64,000 nt of DNA from Tetracentron sinense (lineage: Eukaryota; Streptophyta; Magnoliopsida; Trochodendrales; Trochodendraceae): assembly GCA_015143295.1 (NCBI GenBank), contig CM026556.1, forward strand, positions 18,910,547-18,974,546. The letters are read 5' to 3'. Under the pieces are notes generated by a model. That model did no database searches. It saw only the letters and a program-made list of their open reading frames with translations, and had not been told where the DNA came from. Made by a program: the position numbers and the translations under genes. Of the stretch, positions 12,331-24,412 are shown piece by piece. Numbering within the stretch: the stretch's first letter is position 1; each line of letters opens with the position of its first letter.

Positions 12331-12888
12331 TTCTATATGGAGCCCGAAAGATAGGATCTGTGTCTGGTGCAAGCTCGATCACAAACTCAATTTCCCTGTC
12401 TGGAGGCAACCCTGGCAACTCCTCTGGAAATACATTCAGGAATTCACTCACGAACAAAATGGTCGAAGATTCCTTTGCCTCAGGGTTCGCTAGGCTCAAT
12501 GCCGCAAAGAAAGCAATATCTTTAATTCTCAACCCCCGAAAATGAAATGGCTTCCCCTCTACTGGCCTGAAGAGTACCATCTTCTCAAATCAAGCCACAT
12601 GCCCATGATGCGCTGCTAACCAATCCATCCCCAAAATGACGTCGAAATCCTGGAATCCAAGGACAATGAGATCGGCTATCAATTCATGGCTTCCAGCTTG
12701 GATTGTACTACCTCTGAAAATGCTATTTGCTACTACGGTTTTGCCGAGAGGAGTCGAAATGAATAACTCCGGTTCCAATTGACTAGGCTCCATAGAAAAG
12801 CCTTGGGAAAAACTCGGTGAGACGAATGAATGGGTAGATCCGGTGTCGATCAATACTCTAGCCAAACATTCATTGACTAGCAAGGTTC
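12331..12888 (-). pseudogene. Element B protease and linker
   Basis: The reading starts directly at the intron acceptor with GTLLVNECLARVLIDTGSTHSF (DTG active site) and continues with [15 protein letters not shown] and the linker [17 protein letters not shown]. It is better preserved than in A, with one break near 12585. Confidence 0.85.
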
Positions 12889-13030
12889 CTGAAATTTTAG
12901 CTAACTAAGTCAATCCATGCATCAACATCATATGTTTAGATATATAGATATATATAACATGCCATATACGTACACAAGGAATAAAGCATAACATGACAAT
13001 CGTGGACAATTGATAACTTTAAGCGCGTAC
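12889..13030 (-). other. Spliceosomal-type intron between gag and protease, element B (142 bp)
   Basis: On the minus strand it begins GTACGC, ends AAATTTCAG, and carries the branch-like GGATTGACTTAG as in A. It joins V-V-Q to G-T-L-L in frame. Retention leads the gag frame to a TAA inside the segment. The flanking codons and segment ends match those of A, while the middle has diverged. Confidence 0.75.
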
Positions 13031-13975
13031 CTTGCACTACATCAGCCGATGCAAGTACATATCCCTCTGTTAAGGCAAATACTCACCCCTGGTTCACCTG
13101 GCGAGGTGGAGGCGTAGACCGGGTAGGCTGGGAGGATGCCTGGTATGACCCGCTGGGCGTGCTGGGGGCCTAATCCCCTGAGACTGGCCTGACAAATGCC
13201 GATTAGGGCAATCCCTGATTACATGGCCCTAGCGACCACAGTGGAAACATCCACCCGATGCCCTTCGGAAATCTCCTATTAGATGCCTTCGGCTGCAAGA
13301 AGTACAGACCTCATGTGTGTAGGTCAGAGGGGCCAGAGGTGGAGCATACCTTGTCGCCTGAGGTGCAACTGGCCGTGGAGCTGAAAGAGCCTGAGATCAT
13401 GGTGCCTGAGGCATGTACGGTCATGGAACTGGAGGCGCATAAGATGGCCTCATCGGTGGTGCTGGCCACGCATACTGAGGTGGTGCTGGCCATATGTACT
13501 GATAAAGGCCGGTCCGAGCCCGCCTCTCTGGAGGTGCTAAACTGCTAGGTTAGCCTCTCGCCAAATCTCTCTTCTTGGACATAGCCTCTGAATTGGCCTC
13601 GATCAACAAGGCCTTGTCCACTACTTTCAGATAAGTAGCGTGCCTGAAAGCCAAAACTTTCTCCATAATGACATCCTTAAGCCCTTGCTCAAGCCTCATC
13701 GCCTTCATTTCCTTAGTGGCAACCATGTGAGTCGTGAAGCGTGATAGCTCCGAGAACTTGGCCTCGTACTGAGCCACTGACATCGAATCTTGCTCAAGGT
13801 TGATGAATTCTCTCTCTTTCTTTTCCCGTACTCCAACCGGGATGTACTTCTCATAAAAAGTATCCTTGAACTCCTCCCAAGTCCAGGGTTGACGTTGCAT
13901 GGTCAAATCTTGGGTCCTCAAGGCGGACAACCACCAATGGTGTGCCTCACCCTCTAGCATGAAAACAGCCCAATA
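13031..13975 (-). pseudogene. Element B gag (N-terminus deleted)
   Basis: The minus strand carries retrotransposon gag motifs GEAHHWWLSA, WTWEEFKDTFYEKYIP, EFINLEQDSMSVAQYEAKFSELSRF and FRHATYLKVVDKAL (13550-13960). A proline- and alanine-rich region follows, then a zinc knuckle CFHCGR*GHVIRDC near 13206-13252 with one glutamine codon changed to TAG. The first ~110 codons and part of the leader are deleted, so 13975 abuts leader sequence. Confidence 0.85.
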
Positions 13976-14081
13976 GTACCACTCGCTTTCGACTTACTTC
14001 CTTACTAACTTGTTTCCTGACATATGCTCTTGTCAAGCTGTGGTACTAGATTCTAAGTGACCCTAAAGATCTAAAGCCTAA

Positions 14082-14093
14082 GCTCTTATACCA
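14082..14093 (-). other. Primer binding site of element B
   Basis: The minus strand reads TGGTATAAGAGC, four bases from the 5' LTR end. It resembles the initiator-Met tRNA complement TGGTATCAGAGC with one mismatch. Confidence 0.75.
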
Positions 14094-14097
14094 CTTT

Positions 14098-16360
14098 TGT
14101 CGCGACCCAAAACCTACCCTAGGAGTTAGAGTGAATCATGGACGACTTATCATGACTTACATGACTTGCTTGACAAACCATCCTGCACAACACACTGAGC
14201 ATATACAATAGAGGACATAAAAGCGGAAGCATAATTAACATAGCACAGCGGAAGACTAACCAAACCTCTATGTATATATACATTATCCAAGTTTAGACAA
14301 AAAGGGAGAACAAAAGAAAGTGCAGACATGCCCGCCAAAATACATGAATATACTCTCTCAAGCTCACCCACAGATCACTCAGAATCTACCCCTAGTAGTA
14401 GCCCTCTACTGGAGGTTCCTCCACAAGTTCCTCAACATACTCCTCTTCTACCCAAGGGCCAGGGGCACAGATATCGAACGGAGCGGCAGCTCCCTCAGTA
14501 CCTGCCGACATAAACATACGGCTAAGCATGGAATACTCAACGTGTACCAAATGCTAACCAACAGTCACAGCATAACAATAATGATATATAAAGCAGGAAG
14601 CAATTCATATAATAACAGGAAGTAAAACAGTTTATATTCATGCTTGCATCACATAAAAGCTGATAAAACTCTTGAAATCATCGGGCACTTGACTTGACTC
14701 AAATTACTCTTTCTGTGCTTGAAAAACATGTCATATCTGTCTTGCTTGTCTGTCATGCGTGTCATGTCATGCGTGTTTGCTTGGAATTTTGAACATGCTC
14801 ATGTAACTTGTGAGATGCGCTTGTGAGATGCACTTGGGAGGGAAGGGAGACCCTTCTTTCAATGATATTCACTTGAGAGGGAAGGGAGACCCTTCTTTCA
14901 ATGATATGTACTTGTGAGTGAGGGGAGACCCCTCTTTCAATGTTGAAGGGTGGGAACTATAAACTCCCTCATGTGCAATGCTCGTTCTTGTCAAAAGTGA
15001 GGCAAAACATATTGTAAGATATGTCCTACCTCTAACATTCTTATTCTTGGAAAACACCGGTAAACCATGTCATGCATGCCGTGCTCGTGGAATCGTGTAC
15101 ATACTTTCACTTGGAATTAAATATGACATTTGGGATTTCAACAATACATAAAATATCATTAATTTAAACAAGTAAATATTCATGCCATTTAGAGAAAGCA
15201 ATTAATCACACTATCATAAACCCTAGCAATTCCATACGCTTTTAAGCATGCATTTCTTGATTTACAACTCATTTTCTTCACCTTGGCATTTCATCAAACA
15301 TGTGGTGTGTACATTATTTGTTAAAGCCTACCCCATACTTTTCTAGGTGGGTTTATGTTCACAACATACATGTGTGTTTATTATTGGTACAATACCCTTC
15401 TCATTTCATTCATCACATTACATACACATGACATCCTTCGCCCAACATCCTCCATTCATTCATCCCATAGCATTTACACACTTAAATAGTAGAGAAAAAT
15501 CACATAAAAAAGAAAAAAAGAAAGAAGAATGTGAACTAGGAGGGTAGCATAAGGTACCGACCTTGAAAAGGATGAGGAAGAACCCAACAATCATGCGTGG
15601 AGTCGCTGCCCTAGCATGGAGAACATGCTCCTCGAGTGCTTGAACTGTGACTTGAGGAAATCTAAGCTTGTGGTGATCTAGGGTTTTTCAAACCCTTTGA
15701 TTCCTTCCCAAATGAAAACCCTAGGTTAGAATCCCCATTTCTCCTCTCTCCCTTTCTCTCAATTTGGTGCCTTAGGGTATATGAACCCCTAATGGCTCGG
15801 GCAAGCCTTAATTGGTAAGGGTGTAATGCCCAAAAGACGAAAAAGCCCTTAATGAAATTCTGTAAAACGTGATAGACCGATCGATCGGTGGTCAATACCG
15901 AGCGATCGGTAGCCTACCGAGCGACCGGTGTTTCGACCGGGCGATCAGTCAAAAACATGCTCTTGAATTTTTTCCCATACAAAAAAGTGCACCAGTCGAT
16001 AGCTACCGATCGATCGATTATGGACCAATTGATCAGCAATATGGATCGAGTGATCGGTTTTGGACCGATCGATCGCTCTCGTGACCGAGCGATTAGTTCT
16101 CTGCAGGTTTTGACACTCAGTTCATTTTTCAGCCATTCCTACTACTTGGACTTATCCTACTTCCCTTGTTACCTGTTCTAAACATGACTAGGACCCTTTC
16201 AAGGCTAGAAAACATTATTAATTATTTTATTTACTTAATTATAGCATTCTTGCAAAATTCTCAAGGGTTTCAAACTTTTCATTTCATGAAAATGGGGATT
16301 ACAAAGGCATCATGCCTTGACACATTCCAATGCATATACAAAAAGTTCCAAGGTTCTACA
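14098..16360 (-). repeat. 5' LTR of element B (2263 bp)
   Basis: The plus strand starts TGTCGCGACCC and ends GGTTCTACA. It holds a three-unit subrepeat (about 14820-14945), a palindrome cluster (about 15870-16095) and the dyad AGCATGGAATACTCA (14525). It abuts A gag on the right (AGTGGCGTGCC). Confidence 0.93.
14820..14945. repeat. Short tandem repeat in LTR B, three units of ~40 bp
   Basis: Units have the form CACTTG-GAGGGAAGGGAGACCC-TTCTTTCAATGATAT. The 3' LTR (about 8030-8110) has two units, so the two LTRs of one element differ in copy number. Confidence 0.75.
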
Positions 16361-16953
16361 AGTGGCGTGCCTAAAGGCCGAAACCCTCTCTATAATGATG
16401 TCCTTGAGCCCTTGCTCAAACCTTCTCGCCTTCATCGCCTCGGTGGCGAACATGTGAGGCACAAATCTCGAGAGTTCCGAGAATTTGGCCTCATATGCAG
16501 CCATAGTCATCAACCGTGTTCGAGGTTGATGAACTCTCTCTCTTTCTTTTCCCGAGCTCCAACTGGGAAATACTTCTTGTAGAAAGTATCCTTGAACTCG
16601 CCCTCTAGCATGAAAACAGCCTATCCCACTTTATCTTCCTCCGTGGGCGAGAGGACTATGAAGATCTTCTCCAACTGGAGGATCCAAGCCTCTGCAGTAA
16701 GAGGGTTCACACTCCCATGGAATGATGGAGGCCTCAGTCTCCGGAATGCCTCAACCCCAGCTGTGCGATGTACTGGAGCTGCAGGCGGTGGAGTAGGTGC
16801 TACTAATGACGGAATAGTCTGCTTAGCCGCCAATATGGCTAGTGTCTCAGCAATAGAGCCTAAGACCTGAGAGAGGTCCGGCTGCTCATCCTCATCTCGA
16901 GAAGAGGAGGAAGCTCTAGTGTGTGGTCCACGACCCCGTGTGCCCCACCACAT
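16361..16953 (-). pseudogene. Element A gag N-terminal part
   Basis: An ATG at 16953 opens MWWGTRGRGPHTRASSSSRDEDE, then DLSQVLGSIAETLAILA, a proline-rich stretch, and the gag core (FRRLRPPSFHGSVNPL, AEAWILQLEKIF). About 78 bp around 16598 are missing compared with B. The distal part reads AAYEAKFSELSRF. The reading is then cut by element B at 16360. Confidence 0.82.
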
Positions 16954-17299
16954 GACTAAAGTCCTTAGAACAATAGCACCATATAAGTCTAACTTGGAAC
17001 CACAATTTATCGCATTGATTCAATTTTCACAATAGAGCAATCAATAGTAGTATAGCACCATCATATTCATCACATCAAATCATCAAAGTATTTTTATAAT
17101 ATTATACTTTGGTGTTCTAGCGTTCCTAAGACCCGTACATGGTTGAAGCAACCATTTTAGACTAAGACTAAAGTTTAGTCTTACACTTGGAATCGCTTCC
17201 GACTTACTTCCTCCCTAACTTGCTTCCTGACATATGCCCTTGTCAAGCCACAGCACCAGATTCTAAGTGACCCTAAAGACCTAAAGACCTAAAGCCCAA
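16954..17299 (-). other. Leader of element A between PBS and gag
   Basis: No coding capacity is visible. The stretch 17190-17299 (TGACCCTAAAGACCTAAAG, with GACCTAAA doubled) is also found, shortened, in the leader of B at 13985-14081. Confidence 0.6.
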
Positions 17300-17311
17300 G
17301 CTCTAATACCA
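17300..17311 (-). other. Primer binding site of element A
   Basis: The minus strand reads TGGTATTAGAGC, five bases after the 5' LTR. It is one mismatch from the initiator-Met tRNA complement. Confidence 0.8.
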
Positions 17312-17316
17312 ACTCT

Positions 17317-19519
17317 TGTCGCGACCCAAAACCCACCCTAGGAGTTAGAGTGAATCTTGGACGACTTATCATGACTTACATGACATACTTGACCATCCTA
17401 CAAAACATACGGAGCATATACAATAGAGGACACAATATCGGAAGCATAAACTAATCATGGCACAGCGGAAGTCTAACAAAACCTCTATGTATATACATGT
17501 AATCCAAGTTTTGTACAAAATGAAATCAACAAAAGAATGTGCGGACATGCCCGCCAAAATACATGGGTATAATCTCTCGTGCTCACCCACACTCACCTAT
17601 AATCTACCACCTAATAGTAGCCCTCCACATGAGGCTCCACAGCAGAGACCTCCTCAACATACTCCTCTTCCTTCCATGGACCGGGAGCATAGATGTCAAA
17701 AGGAGTGGGCGCACCACTAACACCTGCCGACATCAACAGTATGGCTAAGCATGGAATACTCAGCAGGTACCGAATACTAACCAATAGTCATAGCATATAA
17801 TAATGGAATATAAAGCAAAAGCAATTCATATCATAATAGGAAAGTAAAACAGTTTATATTTCATGCTTGCATCACATCAAAATCGAAAAACCAACTCTTG
17901 AAAACATCGTGTACTTGACTTCACTTGAAATACTCCTTTCGTGCTTGAAAAACTTGTCTTGTTATGTTTATCTTGTTGTCTTGTCGAGTCGTGCTTGTCT
18001 TATCATGCATGTCATGTTGTGTCATGCATGTCTTGCCATGAAATTTAAATGCTCATGCTTGCTTGTTTGACTGGAAAATAGACATGTTCATGCTACTTGT
18101 GAGGGTGGGTGGTTTAGAACCCCCTCTTCCTAAATGATATACAACTTGTGAGGGAGGGAAAACCTCTTTAACGAAAATGCATCGAAAGTAAACATGCATG
18201 CTTGGAGTCTTGCTTGGCGTGTTTTTGTTCTTGTCAAAAGGCGAGGCAAAACATATCTTGAGATATGCCCTACCTCTATTTACCAACCCTTACGTTTGGC
18301 CTTGTCATGGTGTTCGTGAATCGAGAATAAAAACCCTTGTCTTGTAAAACACTGATAAACCATGTCATGCGTGCCGTGCTCGTGAAACGTGTACATGCTT
18401 TAGCTTGACATCAAACATGGCATATTGAATTTCATAGTATACTATTCATCAAGATAAACATCCATTTACCACATGCCATTCTAGAAAGCGAGTAACATAC
18501 TAACATAAACCTTAAATTTTCTATATTTTAAATCATACATTTCTTAACTAGCAATTCATCCAGTCCATTCATCATACATGTACGTTCATTATTTGATGAA
18601 ATGCCCTTCCCATTTGTTTCATCACATCACAACCACATGGCATCCATCGCCCAACATTCCTCCTTTCATTCATCCCATAGCATTAACATACTTAGATTTT
18701 GAGGAAAAAATCAAGAAAATGAGAAGAATATGAACTAGGAGGGTAGCATAGGGTACCGACCTTAAAATAGAGGAAGACAACCCTTGTTCTTGCAGAGGAA
18801 GATGCCGCCCTAACCTGTAGAATGAGCTCCTCACGTGCTTGAGCCGTGGATTTGAAGAATCCAAGCCCTTGGGGCGATCTTGGGTTTCCAAAACCTTTGA
18901 GTTGCTTCAAGATGATGCCCTAGGGTTCAAACCCCTTTCTACTCTCTCCCTCTCTCTCAAAATACTCTAAGTGTGATGAATGAGGACCCAAGGCTTGTGC
19001 AAGCCCTTATAGGCAAGGGTGAAACACCCAAATGATGAAAAAGTCCTTAATGAAATTTCTGCAAAACATGATAGACCGAACGATCGGTGATTAATACCGA
19101 GCAATCGGTCGCGTACCGAGCGATTGGTGTTCCTGACCGAGCGATCGGTTAAAAACACCCTCTCTGGAAAAATTCCCCATAAAATTTAGTTAACCAGTCG
19201 ACAGATACCGATCAATCGGTTGTGGACCGATCGATCGCTACTCTAGACCGAGCAATCGGTGCTTTGCAATTTTTCGACACTGAATCCATTTTCCACTCCA
19301 TCCACTACTTGGACTTATCCCACTTTCATTCTAACATCTTCTAGACATGACTAGGACCCTTCTAAGGCTATAGTACATTATTAATTATTTTATTGAATTA
19401 TTTTATAATACAAAATGTAACAAAGGCTTCAATTTCTCATTTCATGAAAATTGGAGATTACAACGCATCGTGCCTTGACACGCACTCCAAGACATATACA
19501 AAAGTTTCGGGGCTCTACA
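17317..19519 (-). repeat. 5' LTR of element A (2203 bp)
   Basis: The plus strand starts TGTCGCGACCC and ends GGCTCTACA. It is homologous to 1-1379 and, more distantly, to LTR B. A palindrome cluster lies at 19070-19260 and the AGCATGGAATACTCA dyad at about 17747. Confidence 0.93.
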
Positions 19520-19589
19520 CCTTGTGAGTCTTGTGATTTCCTTACATATCTTATGCATCTTGTAGTTGACATACACATCCTTTGAGATT

Positions 19590-20245
19590 CTTTATTTCAC
19601 TAGTCTTGTTTAGCTAGTACCTAAACTATGGAATGGACGGACATACTAGGATCTTGTCATTCTTGCTTGTCTCATTTAACTAGTACCTCAACTATGAAAT
19701 GGACGGACATACTAGGTTCTTGTCATTCTTTCTTGTCTTGTTTGACTAGTACCTGAACTATGAAATGGACGGACATAATAGGTTCTTGTCATTCTTGCTT
19801 GTCTCGTTTAACTAGTACCCGAACTATGAAATGGACGGACATAATAGGTTCTTGTCATTCTTGCTCCTGAACTATGAAATGGACGGACATACTAGGTTCT
19901 TGTCATTCTTGCTTGTCTTGTTTGATTAGTACCCGAACTATGAAATGGACGGATATACTGGGTTCTAGCCATTTTTTAACTAGTACCCAAACTATGAAAT
20001 GGATGGACGTACTAGCTTCTTGTCTTGCTTGACTAATGCCCGGACTATAATGGAACGGAACACATTAGCCTCCTTGTCTTATCTTGACTAGTACCCGAAC
20101 TATGAAATGGACGGTCATACTAGCTTCTTGTCATTTTTAACTAGTACCCGAACTATGAAATGGACGGACATACTAGCTTCTTGCCTTGCTTAACTAGTAC
20201 CCGAACTATGACTTGGACGGACATACTAGCTTCTTGTTACGAGCA
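19590..20245. repeat. Tandem array in LTR E, about ten units of ~62 bp
   Basis: The recurring core is ACTAGTACCCGAACTATGAA followed by ATGGACGGACATACTAGGTTC and TTGTCATTCTTGCTTGTC. Unit length varies and one unit (about 20030-20085) is strongly diverged. Confidence 0.9.
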
Positions 20246-21229
20246 TTTCATTCATTTCTTATGAGACATTCTTGTCAGTTTCTATTGTGGGTATTTCCTT
20301 CATTTCTTATGATTTTTCTTTTCATGTAACTTTTCTCATCATACCCTAGATCTTATTCTCATTTTGTGTTTCATTTCAATTGATTGTACTTAAAAAGCTT
20401 GGTCCATGCATTCAAGCGTGCTTGGTGTAGCAATTGTGGAAATCATAACAACATGAACAATTTAAAGGTTAGCATGTACAATTCAATTCTTAATATAATC
20501 GTATGAGAATTTTAATAAGCACATAGTGTATTTGATCAAAATTAACATCTAGGGAAAACCATACAAGTCGTGCTTTCAAAATCTTCATTTAACTCATTGT
20601 ATGCTCATTCATGCATTTTATCAAACACTTGACATGCAACTTCTCTTTTTAGCATTTTCTTCATGTTTTCATGTTCAACATTTCATCAATACATTGATTA
20701 TGTTTATTATGAGTACAATGCCCTTCCACCATGTTCATCACACATCATTCATCATCATCACACAGCATCCAATCGCCTCATCCAACCATACATCCCACAC
20801 ATCCCTCTATAATTAGTTTATCTTGTATAATTTAGGAATTTATTAGTTTAAGGTAGAAATTTGGTTCACACATGCGCAAACCATTATCATTTCAAAAGGA
20901 ATCTAGGTTATTAATAAGTGACTTAGTAAGGGTGTACTAACCTTGAAGATCAACCCGTAACTTTGAAGAAACCCCCTTGATTTGGAAACCCCACTTGATG
21001 TAGGAGGATCCAACCTTGAAGAAAATCCAAGCTTTGATGGAGAATGCAACCCTTGAGGAGGATGATCTTGCTTGAGTGAGGATGATCCAAGCTTGATCTT
21101 GGGCTCTTCTTCCTTCAATCCAATCTCCCTTGAAAAGTCCCCAAATTCCTCTTCCTTCTCTAAATTTCTTCTCTAGGTTTTGGTTCACCCAAAACCACCA
21201 AAATCCTCGGTTTTAAGAGAAAACTGGGC

Positions 21230-21385
21230 GCGAGTGCGATCGATCGCACCTTTGGTGCGATCTATCACACTTGCACCCGAAATGAATCAAAAAAACTCGC
21301 TCGAATGTGATCGATCGCAGAAATTTTCGATTGATCACACTATTTTGCGATTGATCGAACCTGATTTGCAATAGATCGCACTCCC
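21230..21385 (-). promoter_or_regulatory. GTGCGATCGATCGCAC-type palindrome cluster in LTR E
   Basis: About six dyads (for example GTGCGATCGATCGCAC, a perfect palindrome at 21234-21249, and TGTGATCGATCGCA) occupy the position held by ACCGATCGATCGGT dyads in A/B/C. Function is inferred. Confidence 0.5.
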
Positions 21386-21559
21386 CCTTAGATTTTGACT
21401 GATTTTACCCCATTTTGGTATTTTGACCATAAATTTTGACTCACTTATTGGACTTTAATGATTAAACTTAAGTTGAACTCTACTTTCAAAGGGGAACAAT
21501 TTTCATGTTTTATGCAACTCCTAATTCTTAATTTTAAATTGTCTAAATGGGCCCACAAG

Positions 21560-21735
21560 TGGACTTGTCTGTAATTTTAGCAGACAAAACATCGGAAAAC
21601 CCACTTTTGACTTAGCTTATACTCAAAATATGGAAAAACATTAAACATAAACCTTGAAGAGGGTTCCAATACGGTTCTAATGGTTTAAGAATCACTTGAT
21701 TCCAATAAGAGGTGACAAAACTAGACTTATCTCAA
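21560..21735. repeat. Single copy of the ~180-bp module also tandemly repeated in LTR F
   Basis: The stretch TTGAAGAGGGTTCC, TCTAATGG, AAGAATCACTTGATTCC, AGGTGACAAAACTAG follows the same order as each unit at 47050-47830, though diverged. Confidence 0.65.
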
Positions 21736-21999
21736 GTTGAGGTTATGTAAAGACTTCCCTCTTTTTAACACCCAGAACCGTTTTCACCTTTTGTTTTCAA
21801 CACCCACAACCTAGGAAACATTCCTAAGCCCTTTATACACATTAACATATATTTTTCATACAAAGTTGAAAACCAATCTCCCATTTTCATTGAGAATCAT
21901 TCAAGACCATACCTTAGGCATTAAGCTGTAGATACTATTCATGGCACTATTCACTACCCTATTCCCATCAACAGTGATTGAGAGATCTGGGGTTCTACA

Positions 22000-23392
22000 T
22001 AAGGAGTTAATAAACAATAATTATTCAACTAACATTATCCTAATCCAATTAGGAAACACCAAGTGGACGCCCCACCCTAGGGTTTTAATCCATGGGCTTG
22101 GGCCCACTAATAAAGTCCATACCATTATGGTTTAATGGATATGGGTCAAACCCATTTCCCCTTATTTAGTGTTAATTAAATAATTATAAATATTATCCTT
22201 TAATTTAAATTAACAATTAATTTAAACCATAGATTAACTTTTAATCCATTTTATTAATAATTAACATTTAATCATTTAATTTATAGATTAACATTTAATT
22301 TATTATTGAGCTTGTATTTCTAATGTGAGCATCTCCACAGATTGCTCTGGGACATTCTAACCCTGGCCAATGTTATCCCATTGACCCTAAATAGGAATGA
22401 CATTGGAATTGCATGTGACGTAAGATATCAATGTTGCAATTGAATCCCAGTGTAAGAACATTAATCATTAAGGATCCTGCTACATGAACTTTTTAATTCA
22501 ATTGATCCTTCCAATTACATTATCCCTAATGGGCATTCAAGATTATTTATACTATCTAACTCATAGCCCATTGCATATCATCCGGGTTTCCAAGACTTCT
22601 GATTAAGCTATGAGAAACATTTTCTCATGTAAAACATTTTGATAAAAACCCTTTTATAAGTATAATATATTTTAATAAAAATATATTTCAAACTTATTTT
22701 GTTTCAAAATCACCTGCGCAGGATTTAAGCTTAATCAACTATCTTACCTGGAACTTGCATAATCTCTCAAATTAATGAGCATGGATTTCTTGTTTGAAAT
22801 TCATCATGACTCGAACAGCTTTCTGACTATCCAATTGTCACCATATCGTAGTTCCTAAGGTAGAGAATACTTTAGTGGATCAAAACAGTCATATTATTGC
22901 TCAATTATAAATGAACTCATCAGATCTAAGGATCATTGAAACTATTCAATGTGAATGAGAGACCAACTATCTGATAGTATGTTTATGCAAGAGGTCTCTC
23001 ATTGTATGCAATCAGTCAGTGTACATTTCAGCACCCATATGTTCATGTGTAGCCTCCACTACAATAGTTTGAGATAAAACTACATCTCAACCATTGAGAA
23101 CATCTTAGTACTGTGGCAGCCATATAAGTGAAGTGCCCAGCTTCACCCATAGTTGTGACTATATAAGGTGTAAGGAACTGGAAAGCTATATCTACCTGTG
23201 ATAGTCCCATCACATAGCTGTCCTATAATATATCCTATAGACCTTTGTCGATTTCTCATATCATATAGATCATCTCATGATCATGGTCAATTACCCATAA
23301 TGAATTCACAATAAATAAAGAAGATGTCTTTATTAATCTAATTAATAAGAATCTTACAATCTAAATGAATTTTTTGGGCATCATGTCTAACA
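22000..23392 (-). mobile_element. Copia-like LTR I (partial)
   Basis: On the minus strand it starts TGTTAGACATGATGCCC at 23392 and runs AT-rich without coding capacity to 22000, where LTR E begins. It sits inside the gag of element D. The other terminus is not in the window, consistent with E being inserted in I. The assignment as an LTR rests on the TGTTAGACATG start and lack of genes. Confidence 0.55.
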
Positions 23393-24048
23393 GCGATCAG
23401 GTGAGGTGCAAACCTCGACAAATCTACAAAAGTGGCATCATAGTTTTCCACAGTCATCTCCTCCTACTCGAGCTTCATGAAATCAATCTCCTTCTCCTCT
23501 CGAACAGCAGCGGAAAAGTATTGCTGATAGAAGACATCGAGGAACTCTCCCCATGTCCATGGCTCTCCTGCCCTAGTTGCATCTCTCTATCTCAAGGCAG
23601 CTCTCCACCAATGCTCGGCCGAACCCTTCACCACAAAAGAGGCCCAGTCGACTCTCTGCTCATCTGTGCATTGGAAGACCTTGAAGGTCTTCTCCAACTG
23701 CATAATCCATGCCTCGGCCACCATGGGGCTTGTCACCCCATAGAAGGTAGGAGACCGCAGTGTTTGGAAATCCTCTAACCCCGCATACATCATACAATGC
23801 CCTATTGGGGCGTCAATGGATGTATAACCATCTTGTTGTGCCATGCACCTGTGTTGCACGGGAAGAGGTGCCGGTGCAGGTGTAGGTGTAGTAGGAGCAA
23901 CATGAGCATCAACCTTGTCTGCCAGTCTAGCCATAGTCACTGCTATAGCCCCAAGAACCTGAGTCATGTCGGGCTGCTCATCCCCCGATAGAATCTCTCC
24001 TTCAGACCTTCGGGTCTGATAACCTCTCCATCGATTTCCACACCTCAT
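23393..24048 (-). pseudogene. Element D gag fragment
   Basis: An ATG at 24048 opens MRCGNRWRGYQTRRSEGEI, then DMTQVLGAIAVTMARLADK, a proline/alanine stretch, and the gag core FQTLRSPTFYGV, AEAWIMQLEKTFKVF, AEHWWRAALR, WTWGEFLDVFYQQYF. One in-frame TAG follows MKLE. The reading is cut at 23393 by LTR I. It is homologous to A and B gag but clearly a different family. Confidence 0.82.
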
Positions 24049-24400
24049 GATATAATCCTGAGAGCAATAGCACAACTTGAGTTAAATTTTGAATCAAGCT
24101 CGTTGAATACTGCAATTCAATGAGTATATAGTGCTTATATATAGCACAACGTATTACAACGAGGTATACACATAATAGTATAATCATAAAACTGGTTTCT
24201 TAGCAAAGCTAAATTCTTGAACTTCGGTTAAGTCATTAACCGATCAGACTAAAACTATTTGAATAGTCTATACTTGGCATACCCATTATGTCACGGTATC
24301 AAGCTTGTAATCTAAGGTCCATCTGAGTTCTAAGTTTAACTCAAAGAACCGACATAACCTAAACCTAACTTTCGCTTAGCCCTGGGAAACTAATCCCTGA

Positions 24401-24412
24401 GCTCTGATACCA
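24401..24412 (-). other. Primer binding site of element D
   Basis: The minus strand reads TGGTATCAGAGC, a perfect initiator-Met tRNA complement, four bases from the LTR. Confidence 0.88.

Larger units (their letters stand above)
7811..16360 (-). mobile_element. Ty3/gypsy element B inserted in gag of element A
   Basis: This is a second chromovirus of the same lineage as A on the minus strand: 5' LTR 14098-16360, PBS, gag with deleted N-terminus, intron, protease, RT, RNase H, integrase with chromodomain-like tail, polypurine tract, and 3' LTR 7811-9528. The A gag lies on both sides (7391-7809 and 16361-16953). The 3' LTR lacks its last ~510 bp and A gag lacks ~195 bp next to it, so one deletion removed the junction and any left TSD. 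B has stops and frameshifts throughout. Confidence 0.9.
1..19519 (-). mobile_element. Ty3/gypsy element A (chromovirus, Tekay/Del-like), interrupted by B and C
   Basis: Reading on the minus strand, the order is 5' LTR (17317-19519), PBS, gag, an intron-like segment, protease, RT, RNase H, integrase with a chromodomain-like tail, polypurine tract, and 3' LTR (1-1379, cut by the window edge). The two LTRs match closely along the shared stretch (position 1 corresponds to about 18137). Gag is split by element B and RT by solo LTR C; when both are removed, the reading continues. Order of domains and the tail motif (DRRDQVLxNKTIPLV) are typical of Tekay/Del chromoviruses. Stops, frameshifts and a gag deletion show that it is dead. 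The element is itself inserted in LTR E. Confidence 0.9.
19520..21999 (-). mobile_element. LTR E (partial), host of element A
   Basis: The right end reads GGGGTTCTACA at 21999, the same terminus type as LTRs A, B and D. The left part continues beyond element A outside the window. Layout matches the other LTRs: terminal box, palindrome cluster (21230-21385), AT-rich middle and a tandem array (19590-20245). No polypurine tract or gag-pol lies next to it, so it is probably a solo LTR inserted in I. Any TSD on the right would be TAAGG (22000-22004). Confidence 0.7.

Noticed and set aside
17300..17311. tRNA-Met-like sequence
   Set aside because: Only the 12-base primer binding site is present; no cloverleaf, so not a tRNA gene. 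The same holds at 14082, 24401, 27223, 28061 and 34951.
19590..20245. CRISPR-like array
   Set aside because: A ~62-bp tandem repeat with diverged units and no unique spacers, inside an LTR of a plant genome.
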